Made by a program: the position numbers and the translations under genes. A stretch of DNA of 64,000 nucleotides from Acanthochlamys bracteata (taxonomy: Eukaryota > Streptophyta > Magnoliopsida > Pandanales > Velloziaceae). Below are positions 12,801-25,083 of the stretch, in pieces. The DNA lies in the NCBI GenBank assembly GCA_019914995.1, contig CM034127.1, positions 12,090,001-12,154,000 on the forward strand, written 5' to 3'. The notes under the pieces were generated by a model. The model was not told the origin of the DNA and ran no database searches. It was given only the letters and a program-made list of their open reading frames with translations. The first letter of the stretch is position 1, and each line of letters opens with the position of its first letter.

Positions 12801-14213
12801 TTGAATTACATCTTAATCTATACTCAATATCTCTCTCCCACAATTTTATTGTATAGCTCATGAGCTTAATTTCTCTATAATTCATACAATCTTAAATGTC
12901 TCCCTTATGTTTATAAAGAGGCACTATAGCACTTTTTTCTATTCATCTGGTATCCTTCCAATTTTTAACATAACAGAAACAATTTTGTTAACCAAGTAAT
13001 GTCAACTTAACCTAAATGCCTCTAAATTTCAATTAGAATTCTATCTGAACTAATGGCTTTTCTTATTTTCATTTTTTTCAGAATTTTCCTAACTTCTGAT
13101 GGTTGGATTCTTCTAATATAATTAACATTCTTATCTACATCAACATCTATCGAGTTGGTTATACTCACAACGTGTCTTTCACTAAAATAATTTATCAAAA
13201 TAGGTCTGTTTGTAATATCCCTATTACGAAATAATATTGATTGGTCATCACCCTTAACGCATCTAATTTGATTTATATCTCTACTTTCTGTTTTCTTTCT
13301 AATGATGCAGAGAACATAAAAAGCAAATTTCTACTAATAATAATTTGCTGAAGAAAAATGCATTGCATTGCTGCATTCCACATTTTGTTGGAAATAGAAA
13401 ACGACGTAAAAAAAGGAGTATGCTAACTTTGCCGGTTTGCCTTCTCACCTCAACAACAGATCCAGCTGCAAGGTATGCTGCCTCAGAAGAGCCCTTGTTG
13501 AAAAATATGGAATTGTACTCTGATGCAATCTTCTTACGCTTAGAATCTGAAAACTTCTCAGAGCTTATGTTCTTAATCAAATCGACATGATATGGGGAGT
13601 GCACTGCAGCTAAGTGCTCATCTTTAGCTTTTTTCGCTTCCAAAATTTTGCATCTAGCAAAACCAAAACCAAATAAATATGAAGTTGATAATATCCACAC
13701 AAGTTGAGCTCTACAAAATAGATTTAAACTGAAACCTACCAAAATTTCAAGTACCAATTGTAGTTGATAAAATAAAACAAGTAGCAAAACATCTATCAGT
13801 AAACTAACCCCTTTTTTGTTAGGGTGAATTTCATGGAGATTGGAAGGATTACTACTCGAACAAACTTTTACGCTAAACTTAATTTTAAGCTAAACTTAAA
13901 ACTTCACAGTAAGTAAAAATAAACAAGCGACTAAAAACAAATACAAATTCGAAAAAGAGAGACTTATGTGATCCAAAGTTTCCAAACAAAATGTTGAAAA
14001 ATTAGCAAGAAACGAAATAAGGAGTTTCCATGTAAGAGATGGAGATTTTTATTACTGTTCAGTAATTCCCTCAGCTTGCAGTTTGCGCCAGATCGCACGA
14101 ATTCGCTCGGGACTTTCAGGATGGTCCTCGTCATACGGCGCCGCGTGGTCACACATGCGTTCGTCGTACACCAATCCTACCGGCGCCGCTTCCATCGCCG
14201 CCGGAGAATTCAT
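6878..14213 (-). CDS. HDA5: Class II histone deacetylase, HDA5/HDA18-type, with C-terminal GGCT-like domain
   Basis: Thirteen exons, read right to left: 14213-14056, 13653-13449, 11537-11391, 11259-11147, 10745-10534, 10393-10329, 10199-10029, 9961-9869, 9325-8993, 8556-8363, 8210-8081, 7431-7367 and 7043-6878. All junctions keep phase and give about 683 residues, close to Arabidopsis HDA5 (about 660). The HDAC domain fills residues 10-380. RPPGHH is near 139-144, and DWDVHHG supplies zinc ligands D184 and H186. SAGFDA supplies D277, and EGGYN supplies the catalytic-type Y317. All expected active-site residues are present. An acidic linker follows. Then comes [10 protein letters not shown] (YGSN 482-485) and a region ending in a HRLFFGR / GGVAFLN block that resembles the gamma-glutamylcyclotransferase-like fold of HDA5/HDA18. 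Expected role: Zn-dependent removal of acetyl groups from histones or other proteins. The gene lies wholly between the inverted arms. The symbol denotes the nearest family type; HDA18 is equally possible. Confidence 0.93.
11650..13290 (-). mobile_element. Degenerate RTE-type LINE in histone deacetylase intron 2
   Basis: Read on the minus strand, the intron carries a decayed reverse transcriptase of the plant RTE LINE clade. A piece like [19 protein letters not shown] lies near 13080. It is followed by a stretch resembling NYRGIKLMSHTIKLWERVIE and then a QFGF-like motif. The catalytic box WCMLFADD is near 12410-12440. A C-terminal block like [19 protein letters not shown] lies near 11800. The 3' end is a short (TTG)n run near 11660, which fits RTE tails. 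Many stops and frameshifts break it, so it is old and inactive. It has the same sense as the host gene and fills most of a 1.9-kb intron. The ends are approximate, and the endonuclease part is not visible. Confidence 0.8.
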
Positions 14214-15716
14214 TGAATCCTCGATTGATAGGCGGAAACTGATGGAAGTTTTCTGTCGCTGTTCTTTCTTTTCTCCGTTTTCTTTTCTCCGTTTTCTTTT
14301 CGAGGAAAAAACAAATGGGGAAATGCAGTGGGTTTAGAGTTTTTTTGGGGGGTATTGTTTGCTGCTATGCTATGGAAATATCTCGCTCGCTTCTATTGCT
14401 ATTGGAGGTAAAACCTTATACTGTATCACTGAAAAAGAAAATAATAACAAAATAAAATACCATATTTACTATAATCAAATTGAAATAAGAAAAGAAGAAT
14501 ATGTTCAATATCTGGACTTCTATTCTATTGGTCAAGGTACTGAAACCAGCTGGCTGTTAAACTTTATTAAAAAAAGACTATTGGCTTTTTTATTCAGTAT
14601 TGGAGGGAAACTTTTCAATATTTGATTTTGGCTGATCTAGTACTTATTAAAGTGATGAAAACTGAGAAGATTTTAATTATTATTTTTTTGGAATGGCTTA
14701 TCAGCTTATGCAGCCATGGAATGTGGAGCACAAAAAGAGAGGCGAAAAGTGTGATTATTAAATATTTATAAATACTTATAAAATAATTTTTAAAATAAAA
14801 TTATTTTTTATTTTTTAAATAAGTTTATTTTTATTTTAAAAAATAATAATAATTTTTAATAATAAAATTTTATACATAAAATTTTTTTATATTTAAAAAA
14901 TTGTAATAATTTTATAAATCTTATAAAATTTTATTAGAAAAATAAAAATATTGATAAGCACCAAACAGTGCAATGAAAGATATACATACATAGTACTAGT
15001 AGGTACCAGTTCCGCTGCATGCATATCGAGACCTTGTCTTTTCAAGGCTTTGATCAATAACATTGCCACATCCTTGTCGACCTACTTCAGACAGACTGAT
15101 CATGAGATGTTCTGTATTGTACTTAAAACAGAGAAGAACAAACCTACATCCGTATAATCCGTGATACTATGTTTCTGCATAAATAGAGATCAATCAAGAC
15201 CAAACTTTGGGTACTTCAAGGTTTAACAAGCATGTCACACAGCTGCATGCCCCCATATACATCTAAGCATGTGAGACAATTGCATCTACTTGAGTAGGCT
15301 TCTAAGAATTTCTAGATCATGCCAACTAGATCTAGGAAAATTTCAGATCAAGCTACGAGGGATGTTTTGGAGATGATAGAATAAAAAGTTAACGAACATC
15401 TTCAGAAGAGATGCTAAACATAAATCTGAAGAAAAAATGGCTACTTGAAATTCTCCTTGAAAAGTTTACTATATCAAGAATTGCTATTGTGCTGCATCAA
15501 ATTTGAGTAAGCAGAGCTAACAACATCAGGAATGTAGAAGCCGTTATGGCATGACCTTGTAAGAATGACTGAAGAAATTGATTGACATTTCACATGAAAA
15601 CATGTACATCCTAGTTTTCTTTAGCTGCCTGCATAATGCTGAAAATCTTCCCCTTTGGAATTAACAAACCGCGCTAATCCTGCAGCAATATAATCGAAAG
15701 CTTCTGGAAGGACAAA
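14214..15716. other. Upstream region of histone deacetylase gene
   Basis: Contains the presumed promoter and 5' UTR of the minus-strand histone deacetylase gene just right of 14213, with no clear TATA box that I can pick out. An AT-rich MITE-like block lies at about 14745-14975. The interval 15000-15716 holds nothing I recognise and ends at the inner edge of the right inverted arm. Confidence 0.45.
14745..14975. mobile_element. AT-rich MITE-like element
   Basis: An A/T-only core is bounded by imperfect inverted termini. The right end read in reverse is CACTGTTTGGTGCTTATCAA, and the left end is AGTGTGATTATTAAATATTT. The termini resemble several other short AT-rich blocks in this window. No target-site duplication is clear. 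Confidence 0.4.
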
Positions 15717-18700
15717 ACAGAACAACACCAACACAAAGTTCATATAAAACTGTGGGCATTTCTTTAACTTGCAAACATTAGATTAGATCACGAGGAATTG
15801 ACACTTCTTTAACTTCATGTGCAATGATCTGAGCTTCCTTCCTCCCTGTGATGCACGCATGAGAAACAGACGACTTTCGCTCTCTTATACAGAGCATAAT
15901 AACCTTCCTCATCCATGATTTGCAAAGAGCTTTAAGCATAAAACCAAATTTCTAACCTGAAGCAGTCTTACAATACACTGCTAAACACCACTCATAAACT
16001 CTAAAGGTCAATCCAGAGCTCAAAAACAAGGACTACATACTCTCAGGAACAACATATACATTTGAGAGAACATCCAGCCATTATGGTCAAAATGGCCTGC
16101 CTGATACAGAATAATAAAGAAAAAAAAAGAGAAAAAATTACTGAAGGTATCTTGCCAATTTTTAATTCATTCTTCATATTCTTTTTATGCAAGAGAAGCG
16201 ACAGCAGCAAGAGTAACACCATAACATGCAACCAAACTGAAAAAAACTCACAGCCCTTTCCACAAAGCAGCAGCCACCACATGAGGATAGCCATACAGGA
16301 AGAAGCACCACAAGACAGCTGTTGCTATACTGTTGCCCACATTTGGGATACTGCAATGTACACCAACTCCAAACTTATCCATTCATCTCATTCTGCACAC
16401 ACCAGCAAAAAAATTGTGAAGGATGTATGACCACATAATCATTCATAAAAATGACTCATTGTAATAGCCAAGAACTTCAACGGAACTAACATCCCAAGAA
16501 GTTAAATGCAAAAATATGTAGTCTACAACAATATCTGAGTTTTCCATTGTATAAAATGGAAGTAAATGCTTAAATGCTACTGTGGTATGTGGAACTCTTA
16601 ACTCATCCAGATTTTTTCCAACTAGAGTCCAAGTGGCACTCAGAATCATGTCTATGTTCCAAAATTTCAACAGTTGTCTGTTGACATCTACAAAGAAGCA
16701 TCTATGATTACCATGAAAGATAGGGGATAAGGAATAAGGAAAGTGAATGGTTACAGAGGACGATTACACAATTGAAAATGCAGAAATACGTATGCATATT
16801 TAAGGAACAATGAACTTGCCTGTTTGCTGTTCTGACCTGATCCTTCAGAGGTGGACAATGCACTGATGTTATGGATTCACCTGTAATTCTAGATTCTCAA
16901 AAACAATATGAAGAATGTAATACCATCTAAAGCTTACAGGATACAGCCAGCATAAACCAAGATTTATCAACCTACAGGTAATGAGATAGCCACCACAAAC
17001 CAATTACTGTTTATTTTTAAGAACTTTCAAATTCAGCTGCTCATGTGGCACTAAAATCCAGTAACTATAAATGATCTCTAAAATCATAGATTATTCCCTT
17101 TCTGCTTATGGATGTGCTTTCCCTGCAGATATGCAATTAGTTAGTGGAAATCAAAGCCTAGAACATAATTTCAAGCTTCAGCAAAAAACAATAAAAAGCG
17201 TTAGAAAGTGAACCATTCCTAGGAAAAATATCATCCATCGCCATTCACAAAACCAGTAATATAGCAGCTCTTTCAACATGCTTGATGAGGCTATAAAATT
17301 ATACAATATATTAATGTTATATTGACTATGCAAACTCACTGCCATAGAAGATGATAGAGGATTTATGTGAGACGCCATAATTCGTCCATTCTATTCATGG
17401 TTGAAGAGGAGGCAGTTAATAAGGCAATGCACTTTTTATTCTTCTATAGTATGTTACTGCTTACCTCTATCATTAAGAGCTTATAAGTTCACAATTTGGA
17501 ACAAACATTTCAAGACCGTCGAGAAGAAGTATTAACTAAAAGTTATGATTAATATCACATATATTCATGGGATTAAACATATGATGTGAACTACTAGTAA
17601 ACTCAAGGCAAGTTACTTGCATTCACCAAACTCCACGAATCCTCCCTAGTTATCAATCTACTATCACAATAAATGGACAGTTGATGAATTTAAGACCTGA
17701 ATACATACGCACCGCTTTCATGAGTCTGGAAAACACAACTCAAGTCTGTGTTCTTTTTCTCAAGGCATTAAGCATAGAAACAAGGCATGTTTTAATTGCA
17801 AGGGGGAAAAAAAGATAAAAGATAAACTTCTACATGAGTTTGTATAAAAATAATATCAAGTCACAACATAAGATGTAGGTTTCATAAAGGAAATATCATT
17901 TGAGAAGATAGGAATACATAAATATACTGCAAGATGCTTTCTCTACCTATTGCAAAACTCCTAGGCTTCCTGAAAGTTTTTTCATTTTTATGCAGTCAAC
18001 TCTTCCCATCAAAAACCTTATCAGGTTAAAGTATACTCACGGAGCTACAATCCTTCATTTCATACAGCCCACAACTATAAACAAGAATGGCCGTCAATTT
18101 CGATGTATTCTGAACCAGCTTGTGACAACCTACATCTTGACATATTTGTCAACATAACCCTGAAAGTGAAAAGTAAAACAAAGTGCCATTACCAACACTT
18201 TTAATCAATGAAATAAACTAATATATAGAAACACAATAGCATGACAAAAAACAGACAATACGCAAATGCAATGCCCACATTTTCAGAATATTGAACTACT
18301 GCTTCGCTCAACAACTTATGAAAGTAATTTTATAACTTATCAATCTTTTAGATATGGGAGCAACCACTGAGACACTACGTCACTGCAAGAATCACTCGTT
18401 TATGAGGTGTGATGCTATCATAATGTTCTTTTGAAAATCATAATTCTATCTGATGATGTGGTATTCCATGCTACTAAAACCACTTCAAAAAATTCTTAGG
18501 GCGTGTTTACTTTGATAGAAAAGTGGGTGAAGTGAGTTTTTTGAAACTCACTTGAAAAAAATCAAATTAAAAATTAAAAATATTTAATAAAAAAATAAAA
18601 TTATATATTAATATAATATTTATAGTAAGTTTTAAAAATAAAATTTTAAAAAAATTTTATTATAATTTTTATATGTATTTTATATTGAAAGTGAGTTTGG

Positions 18701-20899
18701 AAAAAAGTGAGTTTGGGGTGTTGGTAAACACGCCCTTAGCCTCAAAATTTTCTTCTTCGATTAACATAGCATGTTCCAGATCAAGCTTCCATACAATAGT
18801 CACGATGATTAACATCTCCTTCAGTGAGAAATAAAATAAAGAGAAACACCACAAATAAATTCAGCGCCAACTGATCACTGATCTTAAATGAACATGACAC
18901 AGACGAGAAGCAGTTCATAAATGATGTTGTTAGATGTTAAAACAATTATGTTCATTTGGTGAACCGAACTAATATTCCTAAAGAAAGAGTGTAGCAGTCC
19001 AATATAGTGATGCCGAAAAAATAGTAGCTTGATTTTGCAAAGTAAACCAATTTAAAAACTCATGAACTTTTATCAAACGTACCATCACCAGCTTAGTTAC
19101 TTTTCTCTGAGATGATTCAACATAGCGCTTGATTTTTGCTTTTGACTTAGGTATCTGATGGCTTGGGACAGCTCCAGATACTTTATCTACAGTCTTCTTA
19201 ACAATGGTCTTGAATGCCTCTTTGCTCATATTACCCTGCCTCCATGATGGTTTAAGAATTTCCTTCACAAAGTCTGCAAGGGCAATCTTAAGAAGCTTCA
19301 TCGACCTTGATTCTTTGCTCTTCTTGCTTTTACCAGGAGACTGAGTCTGATCAACTTCAATCTCACCAGCTTCAGTACTCTGCATAACAACTGTGCCGCA
19401 TTGACTCCCAATCCTTCTCATGCCCTAGATCGGGGCTAACATTCTCTACATCACCAGCTTCTGTTTCCAAAGCCACTTCACCTAGCTCATCAGCTTCAGG
19501 CGTAGGGCCAGTATCAAACCTTGTAAGCATGTCCGAAGATGGCTCTATGCTATCGCATATTGGATCATATGCATCACCAACAACAGAATCCTTAGTAAAC
19601 TTCTTCTTAAGAACACCAGAGGATTCTGGAAAAGTTTCAAGAGCATCAGCATGAGAATGAGCAGTTGAGTCCCCTAAAGGTGCATCCTGAAATGCAACCT
19701 CATTCACCAAGGTCTCCCCCCACAGGACTGTTCAAATTAGGTGGCAAAGCAGTTACTCCTCTTCCTACAGCAGAACTGAAACTGAAATCAGGCATCAAGC
19801 CTTTAGTTGTTTGTTTAAAAGTAGACGCAAAAAGGGTTGTAATGGCTGAAGGATGATGGCAACCTTGGGAGAGAAGACTCAACAATGCTGCCAATGGCAA
19901 GGGGACTTTGCGACATGAACTGTCCTTGGCTATAAGAAGATGGCAGCTCTCTTTGAAGAGAAGAAAAGCTGTCCCCAGAAAAAGAATTGTCTGGCAAATG
20001 GGCTCCAGGCAGCAGATGAAGACCAAACCCCTCTTGATTATTTGGATGACCTTGCCAGTTACGAATAGTTGTATGCCTCTGCTGCAAGTCCTCAGAGAAG
20101 GATGCGTGAATCGATGACTCAACAGCCTGGACAGGTTGAGCAAGGTAAGAAATCCCCTGATGATGACTAGGCTCTCCACTAGGATATGCCCTCACTGGAG
20201 GCTGAGAGCTAAAGCCATTTGTAGCACTAGCAGGTATACCACGTTGCTGAATATGCACTGTGTTGTTTCCTTCAACGGAAAGGGATGGGGTGGGTAGCCC
20301 ACTACAATGTGAAGGAGGTAATGAAGGCCAAAAAGGTCCTGAAGGGGGAACAGGATAGGACAGGTTAGTCATAGAAGGTTGATGGGCTGAGAACGTATTT
20401 GCGTTAAATGGTTGAGACCGATGGTTTAAGAAGGAAGCTTCATGTGGTACACAAGCATGTACTACATCTGGTTGCTGATAAGGGCCTTGTGCTGGAAAGC
20501 TGAAAGGAAGGGGCTCTCTCGGAACATCAGCTTGGACCACATGTTGGCTGTTAGGAGCATGACTAAAGTATAAGTTACTTGTGTGAATTTGACTAGGATT
20601 TTGAATTGTGGGTTCATCTGTTTGTAGTGGCAAAGAACCTTGCCTTTGAGAAAGGTGTGCAGCATCTCCAGCGTCATTAGTTATAACTTTTGCGGGCTTG
20701 GGAGATTCTAATTCACTCAAAGGATATGATGAAGAAGTTTCATCGAGGGCTACTTTGTGTTCTGGAAGTTTGTCTGCAAGCTGAGGTGGTAGAGGCTGAA
20801 CGTAATGAAGCTTAGTTGGATCGACTTTAACTTTTTCCTGAATATTCTCAAGTTCTTGGTCATCCTGATGTTGAGAGATAGGTTCACCAGATCCCTTGC
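15717..20899 (-). repeat. Right arm of large inverted duplication
   Basis: Partner of the arm at 1-5181, in opposite orientation and separated from it by about 10.5 kb that contains the histone deacetylase gene. It is 2 bp longer than the left arm over the shared interval. I count four extra bases here (three in the coding exon and one in an A/T run near 16120) and two extra in the left arm. At 20899 the left arm meets the window edge, so this arm probably extends further. On the inner side, sequence at 15716 and below has no counterpart in the left arm. Confidence 0.95.
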
Positions 20900-23800
20900 C
20901 TGAAATATGTAGATGGCCAGTCTCTTTTTCAGCATCGAACTGTTTTCCATATGCTATAGAGCTAGGCGTAGCTTCTGCATCAGAATCTCCCACATTCTTC
21001 ATAGGGTCTTTTACCTCCCCCAAGAAAGTAGAGCCAGACTTTCCATCATTCACTTCATTTGACTTTGAAGACCTTGCTCGATGACTTCTTCCAGTTAACA
21101 GCACATTTTTATCTGCATACGACCTGGAATCTTGTAGGGTTTCCCGGTATCTATGCTGCCTGCTCCTGGTGTGCCCAGTATCTCGATGAAGGAACCTGCA
21201 AGATGATCCATGAAAGCACCTCCCACGAATAAAATTGAAGCATTCTCGAGGTTGATCCCGATACCCTCTCTGAAACCCAAAGGGCCGTCGTGATGCAGGC
21301 GGAGTCCCACTCCTGCTCCTCCTTGGGGACCAGCTGAAGAAAAAAGAAAATATAAGATAAAAGAAAACTTAGGCTGCAAAGCATGTACCCCCAATAACAT
21401 ATGGGAAGTATTAAATTTGCCAGAACATTCAGTAAAATCAGACAAAAAATGTTTTATATTTGCAAACAGAAGAAACAAAAAAGAAGGATACCTCCAAGAA
21501 CGGCTTCGCAATCCTCTTCTCCTTGGATTGGGACTCCTGAGTTTCCGTCTACTTCCACGAGGAGATCCACTACGACTCCGACTTCTTCGTCTCCTGCCAC
21601 GTTTCTCTCTGTAGTCTACCTCACCAGAATCACTATCCGAAGCATCTTTCTTGATCAATCTACCAAATTCATCCACATCAGGTAAATTGAAATCTCCTTT
21701 TACATCTCCAGCCGGTTTGGATGTACTAAGTTCGTTGGACATTTTAATGTTATCACTTTTCAAGGGGTCATCAGAATGAGAAGGCTTGATGAAGTCTACA
21801 CTGCTCTTTCCTCTCCCATCTTCTTTCTGAGAAATACCAGTATAAACATCCTCCCTTGCTGAACAAATAGAGGAACAAGGGCCACCAGCAATTTTGGATG
21901 TCGCATCTGGAGTCTGAGAACTTCCAAGGAAACCAGCTAACTTTTTCTGGAGTAGCGTCGCGATTGACTTGAGCCAATCGGCAAAGACGATCCTGCTTTG
22001 AGACAAGAAGGTTTCTGGGTTAGATACTTGAAGAAACTTGAGCAAACTCATAGTTCTCCCTTGTATAACTGACCAAACCATACCATCTGTTGCAGAAGCA
22101 TTAGTAGTTTGAAAATTTGTAGCATCCTCCAGTTTGGCATTGTCCTCACTTTCATCGGAGGCATAACCTTGTATTAGCCGAAATGGACTTCCACCTCTAA
22201 CAGAAACACCGGATTGATCTGCCCTGCATGTTGCACGCAGAGGTGAAACATTGACCAGACCTGAAGCTCCTGGAGAAGAATTGCTTGATGCTACTACAGC
22301 ATGGTCAAAGTCACTTTGAGTGAATGAAGATGAAACAGGTCCCGGGTTAATATCTTCGATTGGTGGTGAATCGCCTTCACCTGGCAGAAAATAAGCACAA
22401 AACTCAAGAATGTTACCAAATAATTCTATGCAAGTGTTATTTACCATAAAGCGAAAGAAGTTGATAAATGCTCTAACGCTAATGATTAGAAAAAAAGAGT
22501 AAGACTTCCATCTGATACCTTTAGCATTCTTTGGCATCACGATTCCAGGATCAGACAAGCTTGAACAAACTTGTGCTTCAATCCTTGTAGCATCTCGAGT
22601 TGCATGCAAAAGCTCTTTGGCAAGATGATTTGTGCTGTCTATAGATATATTATCTCTGACAGGATATCTCATAACGTCGTGAACAACCTCGACCACATCA
22701 TGATTGATGGCATCATCTAAAGACACAAGATCACAGAATATTCAAGGCTCCATGTGGAACAAAGTTCTGCATGTATCATTCAAAGAAAAAGAAAACAGAT
22801 AAGAATCCTGGTTACTATTCATGAATTCTTACATGCCCATCTTTTGTTTCTTCTCACCCAACTATGACTTTTTTTCTTTTTAGTAAGTGTGATTTAATAA
22901 CAAAAAATGGAGAGTCTAGGAGGGAATTACAGCACGGAGCCTTTAAGAACAATTGCAACTACTAGCGTAGAAGTGTTTTACAGTGTAGAAGGGTTTTTTG
23001 GTGCCAACTATTAAGCGCACTCTAATTTGAGAAACACTCATCAATTCCAAGACAAAAACTTTGTTGAGAATTCCAACTTCAGCAGAAAGCAAGGCTCTGC
23101 AAGATCTTTTAGTTAAACAGACGTCATACGACAAATGCTTAAAAGCACAGATATCTTGAGGTGACACTTTCAGCTGCAAAAACCTGTAGCTGCAACCACG
23201 AAGTGCCTTATCGCTAAAGCCAAAAAACAAAGTGAAAATTATGTCTCAGACTGACATTTTGTCAGAAGCCTAGCTCTTGCACAAAGTTAGAAAAAATTTA
23301 GCTGATAACTATACAAGACAAAACATCTGAACTCGATAGAAAGACAGAAATATATCATAGCCACTGGTCACTTCAGATGCCTAAAAGAAAATATCTTTCA
23401 AGAAAAGCAATATTTGCTCAACTGCATTACCAATGAAAAAATTACCATATAACCACAACCACCATGGTTCAGCATATGATCAAGTGATGCAGAAAAGGAA
23501 CATAAACTAATCCTAAGAGTCACAGATGCAGACAATATTTACCAAACAGTGACAAGCCCTTACATTTGGCCTTCCGATAACAAACTCACTGGAGTATTTT
23601 GTTATTTTAACAACTTTTTTAAAGTAAATTTTTTTAACAATTTTTATAAAGGTTATTTCACGACTTTATCAGACAATTTAGTACAACTTGCTAAGAAACC
23701 ATATTAAGCAAAATAAAGCCATCCTCTTGAGGTTCACCAGCAGACGCTCAGTCAATGCCTCCCTTCAATTCGGTGATGCTATGACCCTTACACTCCTAAT

Positions 23801-25083
23801 CTATAAATCGTCATCATAATGTGTAAGTTCTATAAATGCAAGCCCCAAGTCACTTCATGAAAGCCACTAGAAAATCTATTCACCAAAAGTTTTAGATAAT
23901 TATCCATGCTGTAGTGAAATGAGTACGACGGTGAACCTGCTAGTTTCGTCTAAGTAAATTTTGAATAAAAGAATCTGATAAGAACAACCCACATACCATA
24001 ATGAAACCAAGTGATATCAAGAACTTAAAAAGGTTGTTAATGAAACATCTCTTTATTATTTGTGCAAGGCCATTTAACCACAGTCAAATATTAGTGTGCC
24101 GATGCCATTAGAAGCAAGTAAGTTATAGAGGTAAGGAAAAACATAAACTGACCCTCCATATCCATATCAGAATCAGAAGGTGAAGGTGACCGCCTCCTTC
24201 CAAGATTTCTAGCTTCTGAGGAACATGCTGGATCTCTACGCAATGTTGGTTCCAGTTTGTATTTCTTCTTCATCCACTGGAAATATTCATGTCCAATAGC
24301 AGCAGCACTTCCAGGATCACCTCCAAACAGGAAAGAGAACTTTGGGTTACGAACTTCTCTCATTCGAACCTCTTCTTCAAACTTATTACCAAGCCTCATG
24401 ATAAACTGGCATGTTACTTCAATGTTCTTAACTAGATCAGCATCATCAGGTTTAGGCGGAGGAGGAGGGAGATCCCCATCTATTCCTTCTTCCACTTTAC
24501 AACCATTATTTTCAGCAGCTTGTGTTCTTTCCACCTTTAGATGTGTTTCCTTCTCAATGCTCTGTACTTGCCCTGACAACGGTGAGGGCGGGGAGAGGAC
24601 CAAAGTTGGGGGTGGAGGAGGAGGAGGGAGGAGGAGGAGGAGAGATGATGGGGACGGAGGAGCAGCGGTCATTTGTGCTCCACCTAAATGGTGCTGCTGT
24701 TGTTGTCCAGAAAAAATGAATGGTGGCAGAGGTGGAGCCGTGTTGTACCAATTTTTCCCCATTGACGGTGAGGGAGGTGGAGCTCGCAGATGTGGAGCTG
24801 GTGGCAAGGGCTGTTGCAATGCCTGAGAATAAGGTGTGACCATCGGAGCACCAGATGGCAGCGGGCCCAAATATGGTGGTGGAATTGCTACTGGGGTTCG
24901 GAACACTTGTGGAGCAAGTAATGGTCCGTGCTGATAGGTCGATGGTGGCGGCGGCGGAGGAGTATGGTGAGGCTGTGGTTGAGCCAGCGGTGGTACACGC
25001 TGAAAAGGAGCAGGCGGCGGAGGTGGTGCATGCTGACGTGGCCTGAACTGAGGAGGAGGGGGAAAGCTTCCATGTCCATACAT
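18130..25083 (-). CDS. SURP + CCCH zinc-finger, Pro/RS-rich RNA-processing protein (C3H55/C3H38-like); frame disrupted in last large exon
   Basis: Five coding exons, right to left: 25083-24153, 22716-22519, 22380-21492, 21333-19083 and 18159-18130. Ignoring three inserted bases they encode about 1431 residues. In order: a proline-rich N-terminus; a SURP/SWAP module at about 217-275 (FIMRLGNKFEEEVR, then HEYFQWMKKKYKLE); an RS-rich stretch; a C-x7-C-x5-C-x3-H finger (C704, C712, C718, H722); more RS sequence; a long Ser/Pro/Gln region; and a conserved C-terminal block at about 1352-1431. SURP plus RS plus CCCH points to a nuclear pre-mRNA splicing or processing factor. Extra bases lie in runs at 19829-19833, 19716-19721 and 19407-19409. 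Each shifts the frame, so as written the protein stops soon after the first. The left-arm copy lacks all three. This could be a new pseudogene or uncorrected sequence errors. A leader intron is likely at 25114-25327. Confidence 0.85.
18499..18735. mobile_element. Tourist-like (PIF/Harbinger) MITE in last intron, right arm
   Basis: Orthologous copy of the element at 2164-2399, with the same 12-bp terminal repeats and TTA/TAA target-site duplication, in reverse orientation. It is 237 bp long. The two copies were one insertion before the segment was duplicated. Confidence 0.8.

Noticed and set aside
15621-15703. 31-codon open segment (AFDYIAAGLARFVNSKGED...) after an acceptor-like AG, at the inner edge of the right arm
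   Set aside because: It reads like a plausible terminal exon, but I found no upstream exons that join to it in phase and I do not recognise the family. It is too short to support alone.
24257-24826. 189-codon plus-strand frame rich in Gly and Cys
   Set aside because: Antisense reading of the proline-rich first exon of the CCCH gene; composition explains it.
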